The notes under the pieces are model-generated. The model was not told where the DNA came from. It made no database searches and saw only the letters and a program-made list of their open reading frames with translations. 64,000 nt of DNA, taken from the NCBI RefSeq assembly GCF_014650495.1, contig NZ_BMVB01000005.1, positions 310,001 to 374,000 of the forward strand. The letters are read 5' to 3'. The DNA is from Streptomyces cinnamoneus. Lineage in GTDB: Bacteria; Actinomycetota; Actinomycetes; Streptomycetales; Streptomycetaceae. Positions 8,076 to 16,255 of this stretch are shown piece by piece. The stretch's first letter is position 1. Each line of letters begins with the position of its first letter. The position numbers were made by a program, and so were the translations under genes.

Positions 8076-8804
8076 TCACGCGCTTGAGTCAGCGGTCCCG
8101 GCAATGGCCGGACCGAGACCGGCCGGGAGGTGGGCCACTGCCAGGGCGACAGCCTCTTCGGCCGTATCGGCTTCCCCGAGGATGCGGTGGTGGGGACTCT
8201 CCAGGACGAGGTAGGGCCGGCCCGGGGACGACGGGGCTATGGCCACCTCCATGCGGAAGGGGAATCCGGTGCAGGAGCTGAAGCCGAGCGTCCAGTGGCT
8301 GAAGAACACATAGAGCTGTCGCAGCTTCGGTTCAGCATGAGTCGCTTCCACGAGTTCGCCGAACTCAGGATAATCCGGGGCCTTGGCTGCCTGCTCCCGC
8401 ATCTTTCGCCACTGCAGTTCCACCACTGCTGCTGGTCCGCGTTCGTGAGCCTCGGCACGCTCACTGGAGTGCAGAAACGGCAGCCCGGCCCGCAACTCCC
8501 GCAGACTCCTGCCCTGTCCCCACGCCATACCAGCCCTGACGACATCCGCCAGATCCGGCGTGGATCCGGTAATGAGCTCGATCCCCTCGCCCCAGCCCGA
8601 CAAAAGAAACGAGCGGCTGGTTGCTCCGATGCAGACGGACAGTGGCATTCGCCCTGGGACTGCCGAGGCGATGCCCGCTGTATCAGGGGACCCACCTTCA
8701 TGGGGAACCACCGTGAGATCGACACCAAGATCGGCTGCCGACTGTTCCAGCGCTGCGACCAGGCTGCCCGAAGCAGTCAGGTCAGGATAGAGATCAGAAT
8801 TCAC
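8076..8804 (-). CDS. DUF6193-like protein
   Basis: 242 residues from GTG 8804 ('NSDLYPDLTASGSLVAALEQ'). The motif sequence 'SFLLSGWGEGIELITGSTPDLADVVRAGMAWGQGRSLREL', then 'SERAEAHERGPAAVVELQWRKM', and the C-terminal 'LYVFFSHWTLGFSSCTGFPF' matches my memory of DUF6193, an actinomycete family annotated loosely as natural-product associated. There is no biosynthetic cluster here, so that label carries no functional weight. It is soluble, with no signal peptide. Longer in-frame extensions upstream to 9305 lack coding character and were rejected. Confidence 0.6.
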   Translation of the reverse strand: MNSDLYPDLTASGSLVAALEQSAADLGVDLTVVPHEGGSPDTAGIASAVPGRMPLSVCIGATSRSFLLSGWGEGIELITGSTPDLADVVRAGMAWGQGRSLRELRAGLPFLHSSERAEAHERGPAAVVELQWRKMREQAAKAPDYPEFGELVEATHAEPKLRQLYVFFSHWTLGFSSCTGFPFRMEVAIAPSSPGRPYLVLESPHHRILGEADTAEEAVALAVAHLPAGLGPAIAGTADSSA

Positions 8805-9138
8805 AGCCCTATTCTGCCGTCGTGCGACACCAAGGCAGGCGCGGCGGCAGAGAGGGCAGCGTGCATGTGAATCTGTGTTTCCGCTGCTCGCGGCCCGGGG
8901 AGCGTAACGGCCAGCAGGGGGGACCGTGAGCGGGGAGCTCCTGACGTACGCGGGGAAACAACCGGCGATTCTCGCCCGGTTCCCCGACGAGGCAGCACGC
9001 CGTGACCGGACAGGGCAGTGGTTCCAGCGCCCGCCCGGCGGCGAGTGAGCGCCCCACCGAGTACGCGAAACAGTGGTGGTGGGTAGCCACAGCAGCCACA
9101 CGGGCAACCGGCACGCCCACGCACGCGTCGCACACCAT
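8805..9138. other. intergenic stretch holding one possible small gene
   Basis: Apart from the small reading frame at 8926-9048, nothing is recognised in this 334-bp stretch. Confidence 0.5.
8926..9048 (+). CDS. possible small protein, 40 aa
   Basis: A GTG start at 8926 has a strong AGGGGGGA ribosome binding site 4-5 nt upstream. The 40-codon frame has Streptomyces-like codon use and encodes 'SGELLTYAGKQPAILARFP' followed by a highly charged segment and 'TGQWFQRPPGGE'. It ends 90 bp before the DUF3592 gene on the same strand. It is soluble and has no recognised family. It may equally be the conserved tail of a lost gene. Confidence 0.4.
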   Translation: MSGELLTYAGKQPAILARFPDEAARRDRTGQWFQRPPGGE

Positions 9139-9585
9139 ATGGAACGTGAATGGCTCTTCTCACTCATCCCGCTGACGATTGGCGCGGGCTTTCTCAGCTT
9201 CGGCGTGTACGGACTCCGCCACGCCAGCGTGCTCCGTCGCAGAGGTGTCACCGTAGAGGGCCGGATCGTCCGACATGAGGTCACGCGAAGCGACGAAGGC
9301 GCCACATTTTACCACCCGGTCGCAGCCTGGACGACCCGGGACGGCCGCGAGTGCGAGTACTCATCCAGGTTTGGCCGCGGAACCGTCAAAGGCAGCCGCG
9401 GAACCGCCGGAGGAAAGTTCGGCGTGGGAGCCCTTGTCATGGTCCAGTACGATCCGGAAGATCCGCGCCGGTTCGCGATCCCGGGCTGGGACCTGAAGAT
9501 GTTCGACCTGCAGGCCACTGTGTTGGGGTCCGTGCTCACAGTCGGCACGCTGATGCCGTTGGTCGTCCGGCTGCTTACGCTCTGA
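9139..9585 (+). CDS. DUF3592 membrane protein
   Basis: 148 residues from ATG 9139 ('MEREWLFSLIPLTIGAGFLSFGVYGL'). Two hydrophobic helices (about 5-25 and 120-142) bracket an extracytoplasmic beta domain: 'RRRGVTVEGRIVRHEVTRSDEGATFYHPVAAWTTRDGR', then 'VGALVMVQYDPEDPRRFAIPG'. The V-x-V-x-Y-x-P-x-D-P-x-x-x-x-I motif and this topology define the DUF3592 family, whose role is unknown. The in-frame start at 9073 would add a non-conserved tail and was not used. Confidence 0.8.
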   Translation: MEREWLFSLIPLTIGAGFLSFGVYGLRHASVLRRRGVTVEGRIVRHEVTRSDEGATFYHPVAAWTTRDGRECEYSSRFGRGTVKGSRGTAGGKFGVGALVMVQYDPEDPRRFAIPGWDLKMFDLQATVLGSVLTVGTLMPLVVRLLTL

Positions 9586-10321
9586 CGCAGCCGGCGGCAG
9601 CAAGCACGCCCCGCCCGCACCGAGTGCCCCGGGCCGCCACCGTTGATGGCTCCATGTCGCAGAGTCGCAGCCATCAACAAGCCTTCGATAAGGCGGAGGC
9701 CCAGTACTCAGCCTTCGGCGCGATAGGTAACCGCGCGTCGGTGTCACCGGACCTGGCCCGTGCGACACGAGCCCGAAGCAGATCCGGTGACAGCGAAGCA
9801 GATTCGCCGTGACGGGACACGGGCCCGGAGCGTGGGGATGGACGCTCGTTTTCAGCCGGATAAGCCCTCCGGTTATCCGACGCGACACTGCCTACCGCGA
9901 AAAAGCTTCTCGATCGGGTTCCCAGGTTCCTGGTCGCCGTTCGTCGTACCTGTAGGCCAGGCGAAGAGGCCGGCCCTCACTCCTGGGGGTGCTCGGCGGC
10001 TGGCTTCAGGAACCCACACCCGGGAAGAGGAGATCGGCAACGTGCACATTCCCGTCCACACCCAGGCGATGCCCAATCCGCCGACCAGCTGACACCCCCG
10101 AATCAGCGACAGAGCCCACAGCCTGAGCCGGAACCACGACTCGTGAATGGAGCCGGCGAGGCCACCATCAGCATCGGCTTGCCCGTCCGCACCTCTACGG
10201 GTGGTCCCAAGTGGTGCTCAGTAGCCGCACCATGAGCGGAGAATGCGTCAATGTCCTCCGCCGCTGACCTTCGGGCCCGAAACGAGGGGGCCGCCACCCG
10301 CCTGTTTGCGATCATGGTCGG
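9586..10321. other. 736-bp region with no convincing gene
   Basis: Only short, low-quality frames on both strands; no recognisable domain, structural RNA or repeat. It is likely decayed sequence bordering the insertion-sequence remnant. Confidence 0.5.
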
Positions 10322-10717
10322 ATGACTCACGACCCCTTGTACGGCGCCATCACTGTCTGTCTCAACCGGGAGAACGGCGTTGTGGATATATCCGGTCCGG
10401 CTGTTCCCCGGGTGAGGATCGCCCGGACCTGGCAAGCGAAGCGCGACAAGGAGGTGCCCATCGGCACACGCGACGCCAAAGAGCTCACCATCAGCGTGGA
10501 GGACACACCGGCGGTGATCACCCCGAGCAGGGACCACACGACTCGTCGCGTCCATATGGGGGCCGTCCAGTGCACGGATGCCACCTACCGGTTCGAGGCC
10601 GTCACGTTCTGGTGGAGTCAACTGAGCCTCCGCCAACTTGAAGCCACAGGTCAAAGGGCTGGTGTGACCGGTGCTCAGGGTGCTCAGGCTGGCCATGGGC
10701 GGCTGTCTGCGCAGTAG
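10322..10717 (+). pseudogene. hypothetical protein truncated by an IS-end remnant
   Basis: From ATG 10322 the first 100 or so codons look like a genuine small beta-rich protein ('GAITVCLNRENGVVDISGP', '..RRVHMGAVQCTDATYRFEA'). From about 10624 the frame runs into DNA that is 80-90 percent identical, inverted, to the 3' end of the IS element at 12.5-13.4 kb. The last 30 residues ('LRQLEATGQRAG...') are thus IS-derived and the native C-terminus is lost. Family unknown. Confidence 0.45.
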
Positions 10718-10736
10718 ATCGTCCGTCAGCGGTTGA
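10624..10736 (-). mobile_element. solo IS end, inverted copy of the IS5-like element's 3' end
   Basis: The reverse complement of 13318-13430 aligns by eye along this whole stretch, for example GCCAACTTGAAG, AAAGGGCTGGTGTGACCGGT, and AGTAGATCGTCCGTCAGCGG down to the transposase stop codon. Similarity stops abruptly after CAGCGGTTGA at 10736. No transposase body is present. Confidence 0.75.
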
Positions 10737-10912
10737 TTGCCGGTTTTCGGTGCTCGAATCGGTGGCGGACGTGCGCTTCCCGACCAGTGACAGGCGTGAC
10801 TCCGACGCCGTGGTGTTCGGCCACAGAGCCTCCGCAAAAACCCGTTGGCGGAATCACGGCGGCCACTGCTACGTTTTCGGAGGCCGTGCAAGAGAGCGAG
10901 GAGGTGGTACCC

Positions 10913-10963
10913 GTGAACGTATCGACATGGGTGCTTCCCTCCGGGGTCACGGTCGGGCGATAG
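10913..10963 (+). CDS. possible leader peptide, 16 aa
   Basis: GTG 10913 is preceded by a very strong AGGAGGTGG ribosome binding site. The 16-codon frame encodes V-N-V-S-T-W-V-L-P-S-G-V-T-V-G-R and ends at TAG 10963, five valines in all. It is followed directly by the hairpin at 10970-10996 and the hydrolase start at 11009. It could be a regulatory leader or a chance or remnant frame. Confidence 0.35.
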   Translation: MNVSTWVLPSGVTVGR

Positions 10964-10969
10964 GTCGTC

Positions 10970-10996
10970 CGGGAGCGCCGTTCAATGGCACTCCCG
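10970..10996. promoter_or_regulatory. hairpin abutting the hydrolase ribosome binding site
   Basis: CGGGAGCGCC pairs with GGCACTCCCG (9 of 10 pairs) around a 7-nt loop, ending at the first base of the GAAAGG that serves ATG 11009. Confidence 0.5.
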
Positions 10997-11008
10997 AAAG
11001 GCCCGACC

Positions 11009-11743
11009 ATGCAATTCACTTCTGAACAGCGTCTCGACGACGCTGTCCTCGAGCGCGAATTCACCCTCGGCGAGATCCCCGGCATCCTGTGGACGCCCGG
11101 ATCCGCATCCGCTCCGGCGCCGCTGATCCTGATCAGCCCCCCGCCCCTCGGACTGCGCAAGACGTACCCGCGACTGGTGGCCCGAGCCCGGCACTCCGCG
11201 GCGCACGGCTTCGCCACGGCCACCATCGAGCTCCCCGGAAGCGGCGACCGGCCCCGCTGGCCCGCCGCCGAGCAGGCCCTCGCCGACCTGCGCCGGGCTA
11301 TGGAGGCCGGCGAGCCGGTCAGCGACGAGATCATCGACGCCCTCATCCTCCCGCTGGTCGACAAGGCGGTCCCGGAATGGCGGGCCGCCCTGGACGCCCT
11401 CCTGTCGCTGCCCGAGATCGGCGGCCCGGTCGGGTACTCGGGGGGAGTGATCTCCATCGGGACCCGGCTGGCGGTGGTCGAGCCGCGCATCTCGGCCGCT
11501 GTTCTGTTCGCCGGGAGTTTCGTCCCTCGCGCCATGTTCGAGGAGGCCCGCCAGGTCACCATTCCTCTGCACGTCCTGCTGCAGTGGGACGACGAAGGGA
11601 ACGACCGGCAGGCGGCCCTGGACCTGTTCGACGCCTTCGGGTCCAAGGAGAAGACGCTGCACGCCAATATGGGCGGGCACACCGGCGTCCCGCAGTTCGC
11701 GGGGGACGCCGCGGCCCAGTTCTTCACCCGGCACCTGAAGTGA
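11009..11743 (+). CDS. alpha/beta-hydrolase (dienelactone-hydrolase-like)
   Basis: 244 residues from ATG 11009, with GAAAGG 7 nt upstream. The beta-sheet core includes 'PLILISPPPLGL' (oxyanion region), 'VGYSGGVISIGTRLAV' with nucleophile Ser144 in G-Y-S-G-G, an acidic 'LQWDDEGND' near 190 and 'NMGGHTGVP' carrying the catalytic His. This is the layout of small esterases or dienelactone-hydrolase-like enzymes; the substrate is unknown. The gene sits inside a segment bounded by inverted IS ends (10624-13430) and may have moved with it. A possible leader ORF and hairpin precede it. Confidence 0.8.
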   Translation: MQFTSEQRLDDAVLEREFTLGEIPGILWTPGSASAPAPLILISPPPLGLRKTYPRLVARARHSAAHGFATATIELPGSGDRPRWPAAEQALADLRRAMEAGEPVSDEIIDALILPLVDKAVPEWRAALDALLSLPEIGGPVGYSGGVISIGTRLAVVEPRISAAVLFAGSFVPRAMFEEARQVTIPLHVLLQWDDEGNDRQAALDLFDAFGSKEKTLHANMGGHTGVPQFAGDAAAQFFTRHLK

Positions 11744-12008
11744 CGCCGGGCCGTCAGGCCACCAGCAGACGGTAGCCGTGTTGGCCAGGATGCTGCTCAT
11801 CCAGGGACAGGTCCTGGCCTCCTCGGCTCTCTACACCACGGGTCCCTGCCAGACTCTTGGCAGGGGCCCGAGCTGCCCGAAGCCATGAATTGCTCGACGT
11901 CTGCAGAGCTTCGAGTACTGCCCAAACTCGTGTACAGGTGCTGTCGGCTCGTGAACGAAGCCACTCAATCACACCCCAACCCCATCAACGGGCTTCTACG
12001 ATCTGTGC

Positions 12009-12455
12009 ATGCTGGATCCCGAGCTGCGGGAACGGATCACCGCGCGGCGCGCGGAACTGGACGAACTCGAAGAGCAGCTGGCAGAGGTGCGGGCTGAGCG
12101 GGACGAACTCGCCGTCGCCGAACGAGTCCTTGAACGGGTGAGTGAGCAGCTCGCCGACGAGCGCGCCTCGGCCGCGCCGGCGGCGGCCGGGCAGGTGGGC
12201 GGGCAGGCGGTGATGCTGATCCCGCAACGCGCACCGGGCGTGGAGGAGGTCACGCTCCCGCCGGAGTATCAGCGCATCCTGGCCGCCGTGCGGCAGGCCG
12301 CCGGGCCGGTCATGGCCCGCCAGGTCGGCGAAGTGCTGAAAGTAGACATCAGCGTGCGGGGCAAGCTGGAACCGCTGCGCGGGAAGCTGATCAGGCTGGC
12401 CGACCGCGGCTGGCTGCGGAAACTGCCCGACGGCCGGTTCACCACCCGTCTGTGA
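12009..12455 (+). CDS. coiled-coil/winged-helix protein next to transposase
   Basis: 148 residues from ATG 12009. Residues 1-60 form a strongly heptad-patterned coiled coil ('RARELDELEEQLAEVRAERDEL'-like, rich in Glu, Leu, Arg). After a Gly/Ala linker, residues 80-148 look like a winged helix ('YQRILAAVRQAAGPVMARQVGEVL', '..PLRGKLIRLADRGWLRKLPDGRFT'). Very similar proteins recur in Streptomyces genomes, often close to transposases, to my recollection. A role as an IS accessory or cargo protein is therefore possible but unproven. The next gene downstream is the IS5-like transposase, same strand, 72 bp away. Confidence 0.65.
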   Translation: MLDPELRERITARRAELDELEEQLAEVRAERDELAVAERVLERVSEQLADERASAAPAAAGQVGGQAVMLIPQRAPGVEEVTLPPEYQRILAAVRQAAGPVMARQVGEVLKVDISVRGKLEPLRGKLIRLADRGWLRKLPDGRFTTRL

Positions 12456-12479
12456 CCAGGCACAGCGACACCCGGAACG

Positions 12480-13430
12480 GTGCGTCAGGGGCGTGACCGG
12501 GATGCCCCCGACGGCCGTTGGAACTGTGTGACGAGTACCAAAGAACGCGCCGGGGATACCTGCCCGCTTGTCTACCAGTGCCGTCTGCCGCTGTCCACGC
12601 ACACCGTCAACCACCTTGCCGGTCTGCTGCGACGCCACCTGAAAGCGATACGGTCCCGGTGGCGGATCCTGCCGTCCGGGAGGATCGCGGTGATCGTCTT
12701 GGCCGTGCTCCGTCACGACCAGCGCCTGGCCGACATGGCTGGTGGCACCAATGTGTCCGAGTCCTCCATCCGCCGCTGGCGCGACGAGCTGATCGCCCTG
12801 CTTGCCGCGCAGGCCCCGCGCCTGGACCGCGCCCTGAAGAAGGTCGCCAAACAGGGCGGAGAGGTGGTTCTGATCGACGGGACCCTCATCCGCACCCAGC
12901 GCCGCACCGGAAGGGCCGACCGGCGGAACTACTCCGGCAAACACCACCATCACGGCCTGCACTTCCTCGCCCTGACCGACGAGAAGGGCCGGCTGATCTG
13001 GATATCCGCCGCCCGCCACGACCACATCCTGGCCCACTTGCGCGCCGCCGGCCTCGGGGCACTGGCCGACCTCGGCTTCCGCGGCCTGGACAACGACGTA
13101 CGCGACCCCCTGATCGTCACCGGTTTCCACGCCAGCCGCACCCACAAGCTCACCCGCGGCCAGAAGACCGCCAACCGCGTCCTCGCCGTCGGACGCGCAC
13201 CGGTCGAGCACGGCTTTGCCCACCTCAAGAACTGGCGGACCCTCACCAAACTCCGCACCGACCCCGCCCGTGCCACCCAGCTCCTTCGCGCCCTGCTTGT
13301 CCTGACGAACCTCGAAGTCAACCGCTGACGGACGATCTACTTCGCAGACTTCCGCCCACGACCAGCGTGAGCACCCCGAAAACCGGTCACACCAGCCCTT
13401 TCACCTGCGACTTCAAGTTGGCGAAGGCTC
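12480..13430 (+). mobile_element. IS5-like insertion sequence, boundaries approximate
   Basis: Carries the DDE transposase gene at 12528-13328. The 3' side (13318-13430) is shared, inverted, with the solo end at 10624-10736, which proves a repeated element. Possible terminal repeats are GGGGCGTGACCGG near 12488-12500 and CTGGTGTGACCGG (reverse complement) near 13385-13397. However, similarity to the solo copy extends beyond the latter, so the true right boundary is probably near 13430 and the left one is unresolved. No target duplication could be assigned. Confidence 0.65.
12528..13328 (+). CDS. IS5-family (DDE_Tnp_4-type) transposase, possibly internally deleted
   Basis: 266 residues from GTG 12528 (an upstream GTG at 12480 is also in frame). 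A helical N-terminal DNA-binding region ('LSTHTVNHLAGLLRRHLKAI', '..VSESSIRRWRDELI') is followed by the catalytic core. The first Asp is in 'VVLIDGTLIRT', the second in 'ALADLGFRGLDND', and the Glu in 'APVEHGFAHLKNWR'. Between 'GRLIWISAA' and 'RHDHILAHLRAAGLG' the segment containing the usual P-G-x-x-H-D motif appears to be missing, which looks like an in-frame loss of about ten residues. The gene may therefore be inactive although its frame is open. Confidence 0.8.
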   Translation: MTSTKERAGDTCPLVYQCRLPLSTHTVNHLAGLLRRHLKAIRSRWRILPSGRIAVIVLAVLRHDQRLADMAGGTNVSESSIRRWRDELIALLAAQAPRLDRALKKVAKQGGEVVLIDGTLIRTQRRTGRADRRNYSGKHHHHGLHFLALTDEKGRLIWISAARHDHILAHLRAAGLGALADLGFRGLDNDVRDPLIVTGFHASRTHKLTRGQKTANRVLAVGRAPVEHGFAHLKNWRTLTKLRTDPARATQLLRALLVLTNLEVNR

Positions 13431-13446
13431 ACTGCTGAGGGACGGG

Positions 13447-13638
13447 ATGTGCGTGGGGCGGTTCAGGACAAGGATCAGTGGGCGGGTGATGGTGCAGTGG
13501 CAGGCGAAGGCGGCGGATGTGCGTCCCCTCGACGCCTCCGTCGGGTTCGCGCTTGCAGCGGCGTTCGGTACTGGTGGCGGCCCGGGGTGGCGGGAGGCGA
13601 TCGACGATGCCATGGACCTCGTGACGTTGCTCCCGTGA
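13447..13638 (+). CDS. possible 63-aa fragment or small protein
   Basis: A short frame beginning immediately after the IS right end, with coding-like composition ('VRPLDASVGFALAAAFGTGG', then 'WREAIDDAMDLVTLLP'). No ribosome binding site. It may be the surviving 3' end of a gene interrupted by the IS. No family recognised. Confidence 0.25.
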   Translation: MCVGRFRTRISGRVMVQWQAKAADVRPLDASVGFALAAAFGTGGGPGWREAIDDAMDLVTLLP

Positions 13639-13901
13639 CTGACCAGGGCCGAGCCAGGTTCTCGCGCCTCGTACATCGGGGTGCCGTTGACCGACACAGG
13701 CGGCGAGTAGCTGAGCATGGCATTTCTTAGCTTCTGCCTCTTACCGTCGACACGTAGAAGTTGTGACTTCTTTCCTGCGGTGGACAGAGCCTTCGACAAG
13801 TCCCATCTTCCCAGGTCAGGAGCGCTATCCCCTACCTGATCGGCCTCCGGACGCTCCGTTTGCAGAAGCGCGAGGTCAGGGCCTTCCATCGCCCGTCGGG
13901 C

Positions 13902-14852
13902 TCAGGCCGGGTTCCACCAGCGCCTGCCGGTGCGGCGGAGGGTGTCTTCGTCCGTCGTGCGTGCGTGGGCGCGCAGCAGGCGCAGCAGCGAGTCGAAGGC
14001 GGCGGTACGGGGGCGGGAGACCGGCCAGGCCAGCAGGGCCGTGCACGGGGGGAGGTCGGTGACAGGGACGAAGCGGACGCCGGGCCGGGGCATGAGGGCG
14101 AGGGTGCTCTCGGTGATGAAGCGAGTGCCGTGCCCCAGGCTGGCCAGGGAGACGCAGTCCTCCAGAGTGGTCGCAATGTGGTCGGAGTACCGCACGGGGG
14201 TGCCGTCGGGGCGCGGGTCGGCGGCCCAGAACTCGCGGTACTCCCGGCGCACGTGAGGTGAGTAGCCGATGACGGGCAGGTCGGCCAGGTCCGCGAGGGT
14301 CACCGACTCGCGCTCCGCCAGCGGGTGGGTCTCGGGTATGCAGGCGAACCGAGCCTCGCTGCCCAGCCGCAGCGTCTCGAAGTCGGCGGGCATGGGCCCG
14401 TAGCAGATGACCGCGTCGACCTCTCCGTCCAGTGGCGCCCTGACCTGCGCGATGTTGTCGACGGCGCGCCACTCGACATCCGGGCCCGAGTGGCGTCCAC
14501 GGAGTTCGTCGAGAAGGATGCGCAGGGCGGGCAGGGCCGATATGTAGGAGCCGATGACCACTCGGTCCTGCGCAGCTGGGTGTGCCACCGCTTCTGCGGC
14601 ACGCAGCAGCTCGTCAACGGCCTCCACCACGGCTCGCGCCTGCGGCAGCAGGGCCTCCCCGGCCGGCGTGAGCTCCACCCGCCGCGTGGAACGCTCCACG
14701 AGGCTCACCCCCAAGTGCTCCTCAAGGGCGCGGATCTGCCGGCTGAACGCGGGCTGACTCACGAACAGCCGCCTTGCCGCTCGCCCGAAGTGCAGCTCCT
14801 CCGCCAGCGCGAGGAGCAACCGCAACTGATGCGGACTCGGATCGGACGCCAT
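13902..14852 (-). CDS. LysR-family transcriptional regulator
   Basis: 316 residues from ATG 14852. The N-terminal winged HTH reads 'HQLRLLLALAEELHFGRAARRLFVSQPAFSRQIRALEEHLGVSL', the standard LysR signature. A type 2 periplasmic-binding-like effector domain follows ('VVIGSYISALPALRILLDEL...', 'DAVICYGPMP', 'DLPVIGYSPHVRREY'). It is divergent from the small secreted protein gene at 15037, which is therefore a candidate target. No obvious T-N11-A palindrome could be singled out in the 184-bp gap. Longer in-frame upstream extensions were ignored because family similarity starts at 14852. Confidence 0.9.
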   Translation of the reverse strand: MASDPSPHQLRLLLALAEELHFGRAARRLFVSQPAFSRQIRALEEHLGVSLVERSTRRVELTPAGEALLPQARAVVEAVDELLRAAEAVAHPAAQDRVVIGSYISALPALRILLDELRGRHSGPDVEWRAVDNIAQVRAPLDGEVDAVICYGPMPADFETLRLGSEARFACIPETHPLAERESVTLADLADLPVIGYSPHVRREYREFWAADPRPDGTPVRYSDHIATTLEDCVSLASLGHGTRFITESTLALMPRPGVRFVPVTDLPPCTALLAWPVSRPRTAAFDSLLRLLRAHARTTDEDTLRRTGRRWWNPA

Positions 14853-15036
14853 GATTCCCCCTTTGTCGGGACGGCAGGTCAGCCGCCCAACCTCCGATGC
14901 GGGAAGGGTATCAATCGCCTTCTGCTTCACATCAATGAGTCCTTCCGCACGGAATCCTGCTCGGCCAGAATGAACTGTGGCGCTCGCGAATGGGCGTGCA
15001 GTACAAACACCGTTGAATTCTTGCCGAGGGGAAGCC

Positions 15037-15294
15037 ATGCTCCAAATCAAAGGGACTGCCGCTGCTGTAGGGCTGACCGCCGCGCTGCTGTTCGGCGCGG
15101 GAGTCGCGGCGGCGGGCACGGCGAATGCTGCGGTTGCCGGGCAGCCGGGGGCCGCGACCGCCTCAAAGAGTTGGCATTACGCAGCCCATTACTCCTCCGA
15201 GGCGAGGTGCATTGCGGACGGCCACACGGCCGACGTGCCGTGGCAGTGCAGGAAGAGCGCAGGCAGCGGTTACTCGCTTTACCTCTACTATTGA
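15037..15294 (+). CDS. small secreted protein, 85 aa
   Basis: ATG 15037 with GAGGGGA 5 nt upstream. Residues 1-31 are a Sec signal peptide (K, hydrophobic 'AAVGLTAALLFGAGVAAA', cleavage after A-N-A). The mature part is about 54 residues, with 'WHYAAHYSSEARCIADGHTADVPWQCRKSAGSGYSLYLYY'-type composition: two cysteines that could pair, and a tyrosine-rich C-terminus. Similar tiny secreted proteins occur widely in Streptomyces with unknown role. It is divergent from a LysR regulator. Confidence 0.75.
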   Translation: MLQIKGTAAAVGLTAALLFGAGVAAAGTANAAVAGQPGAATASKSWHYAAHYSSEARCIADGHTADVPWQCRKSAGSGYSLYLYY

Positions 15295-15648
15295 GCGCTG
15301 TCACCCGGCGAGCCGTGAGGTCATGTCTTCGAGTCCCAAGCGAGAGGATGGACTGGTGAGCCGAAACCCGGCCAGGGTGCTGGTGCCGTGTCACTCGCGC
15401 CGGACCTCGGCTCGTCCTCATGCACGCTGCTTGGCCGGCCCCAGGCCGTACCCGACAGGTACCTCCGGCTGATTCCACAACTGCGGTCTGACGGGCCGCC
15501 CACGGCAGGGGAAAGTCATCTCACTGGACCTTCCTCCGACGTCAGGCCACAGGCTGACCGAAATTCGGACGATCACGGCCCCCATCACGACAGCCCAGGG
15601 GTCGCTACCGACGTTCTCATTCCATTCCCTGCATTCAAGGAGAATCCT
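15295..15648. other. 354-bp gap without a recognised gene
   Basis: Only overlapping low-quality frames. The last 40 bp contain the ribosome binding site of the next gene. Confidence 0.5.
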
Positions 15649-16080
15649 TTGAAGCACAAGACGAGGATGGGCGCCCTCGTTGGCGTAACGGCCCTCAGCG
15701 TGGCTGCACTGGCCACACCAAACGCCGAGGCGGCATCGCGTACCGCTCACTATCAGTTCGGGAAGTGCTTTGCCGACGTATACGTTCACACCAACAACAC
15801 CGGCCCCGATGTTGAGGCATTCTTCGGGATATTTTGCGAACGTGGCGGGTCGGTGATCGTAACGCCTTGGATCAGTCTCCTGAAGAACGGCCACGCCTAC
15901 GGTAACCCGAAAAGCCCGGGCATCCGAATCGTTAGCGAAGGGAACGGCGTGAACTATAGCGTCGCCAAAGAGAACGGACGAGGAAAGCAGTGCTATCAAG
16001 GCAAACTGAGCATGGATTTTCTGAGTGGCACAGAAATCCCCCACCATAAGTACATCAAGACCCCCTGCCTAAACGTCTAG
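15649..16080 (+). CDS. secreted protein, 143 aa, AT-richer than its surroundings
   Basis: Start TTG 15649, chosen because AAGGAGA lies 6 nt upstream and because it gives a proper signal peptide (K-H-K-T-R, then 'MGALVGVTALSVAALATPNAEA'). The mature domain of about 115 residues has three cysteines ('FGKCFADVYV', 'FGIFCERGGS', 'GKQCYQGKL') plus one near the C-terminus ('KTPCLNV'), consistent with two disulphides, and many Asn, Lys and Tyr codons with A or T in third position. Base use differs from the flanks, suggesting horizontal origin. Family not recognised. Confidence 0.7.
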   Translation: MKHKTRMGALVGVTALSVAALATPNAEAASRTAHYQFGKCFADVYVHTNNTGPDVEAFFGIFCERGGSVIVTPWISLLKNGHAYGNPKSPGIRIVSEGNGVNYSVAKENGRGKQCYQGKLSMDFLSGTEIPHHKYIKTPCLNV

Positions 16081-16255
16081 CCTCGATCTTGCGTGAGGGT
16101 CCGTCAGCCTGCAGACGGACGGACCCTTTCCGTCTGTTCAGGGCGGAATCTTCTGCAGGTGGGCAGGCTGGTGGCCCGGCTGTCGCTTCGGGTGGGCGCC
16201 GGGTTCCACTGCTCCGGAGAGTCGGGTGTTCGTCGGGACAGGTCGTTGCAGTTGG

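Noticed and set aside
10726-11800. Long minus-strand frames over the alpha/beta-hydrolase
   Set aside because: No domain, and antisense to a gene with a clear catalytic triad.
13413-13889. 158-residue minus-strand frame after the IS
   Set aside because: Antisense to the IS end and to the better-composed small plus-strand frame; no homology pattern.
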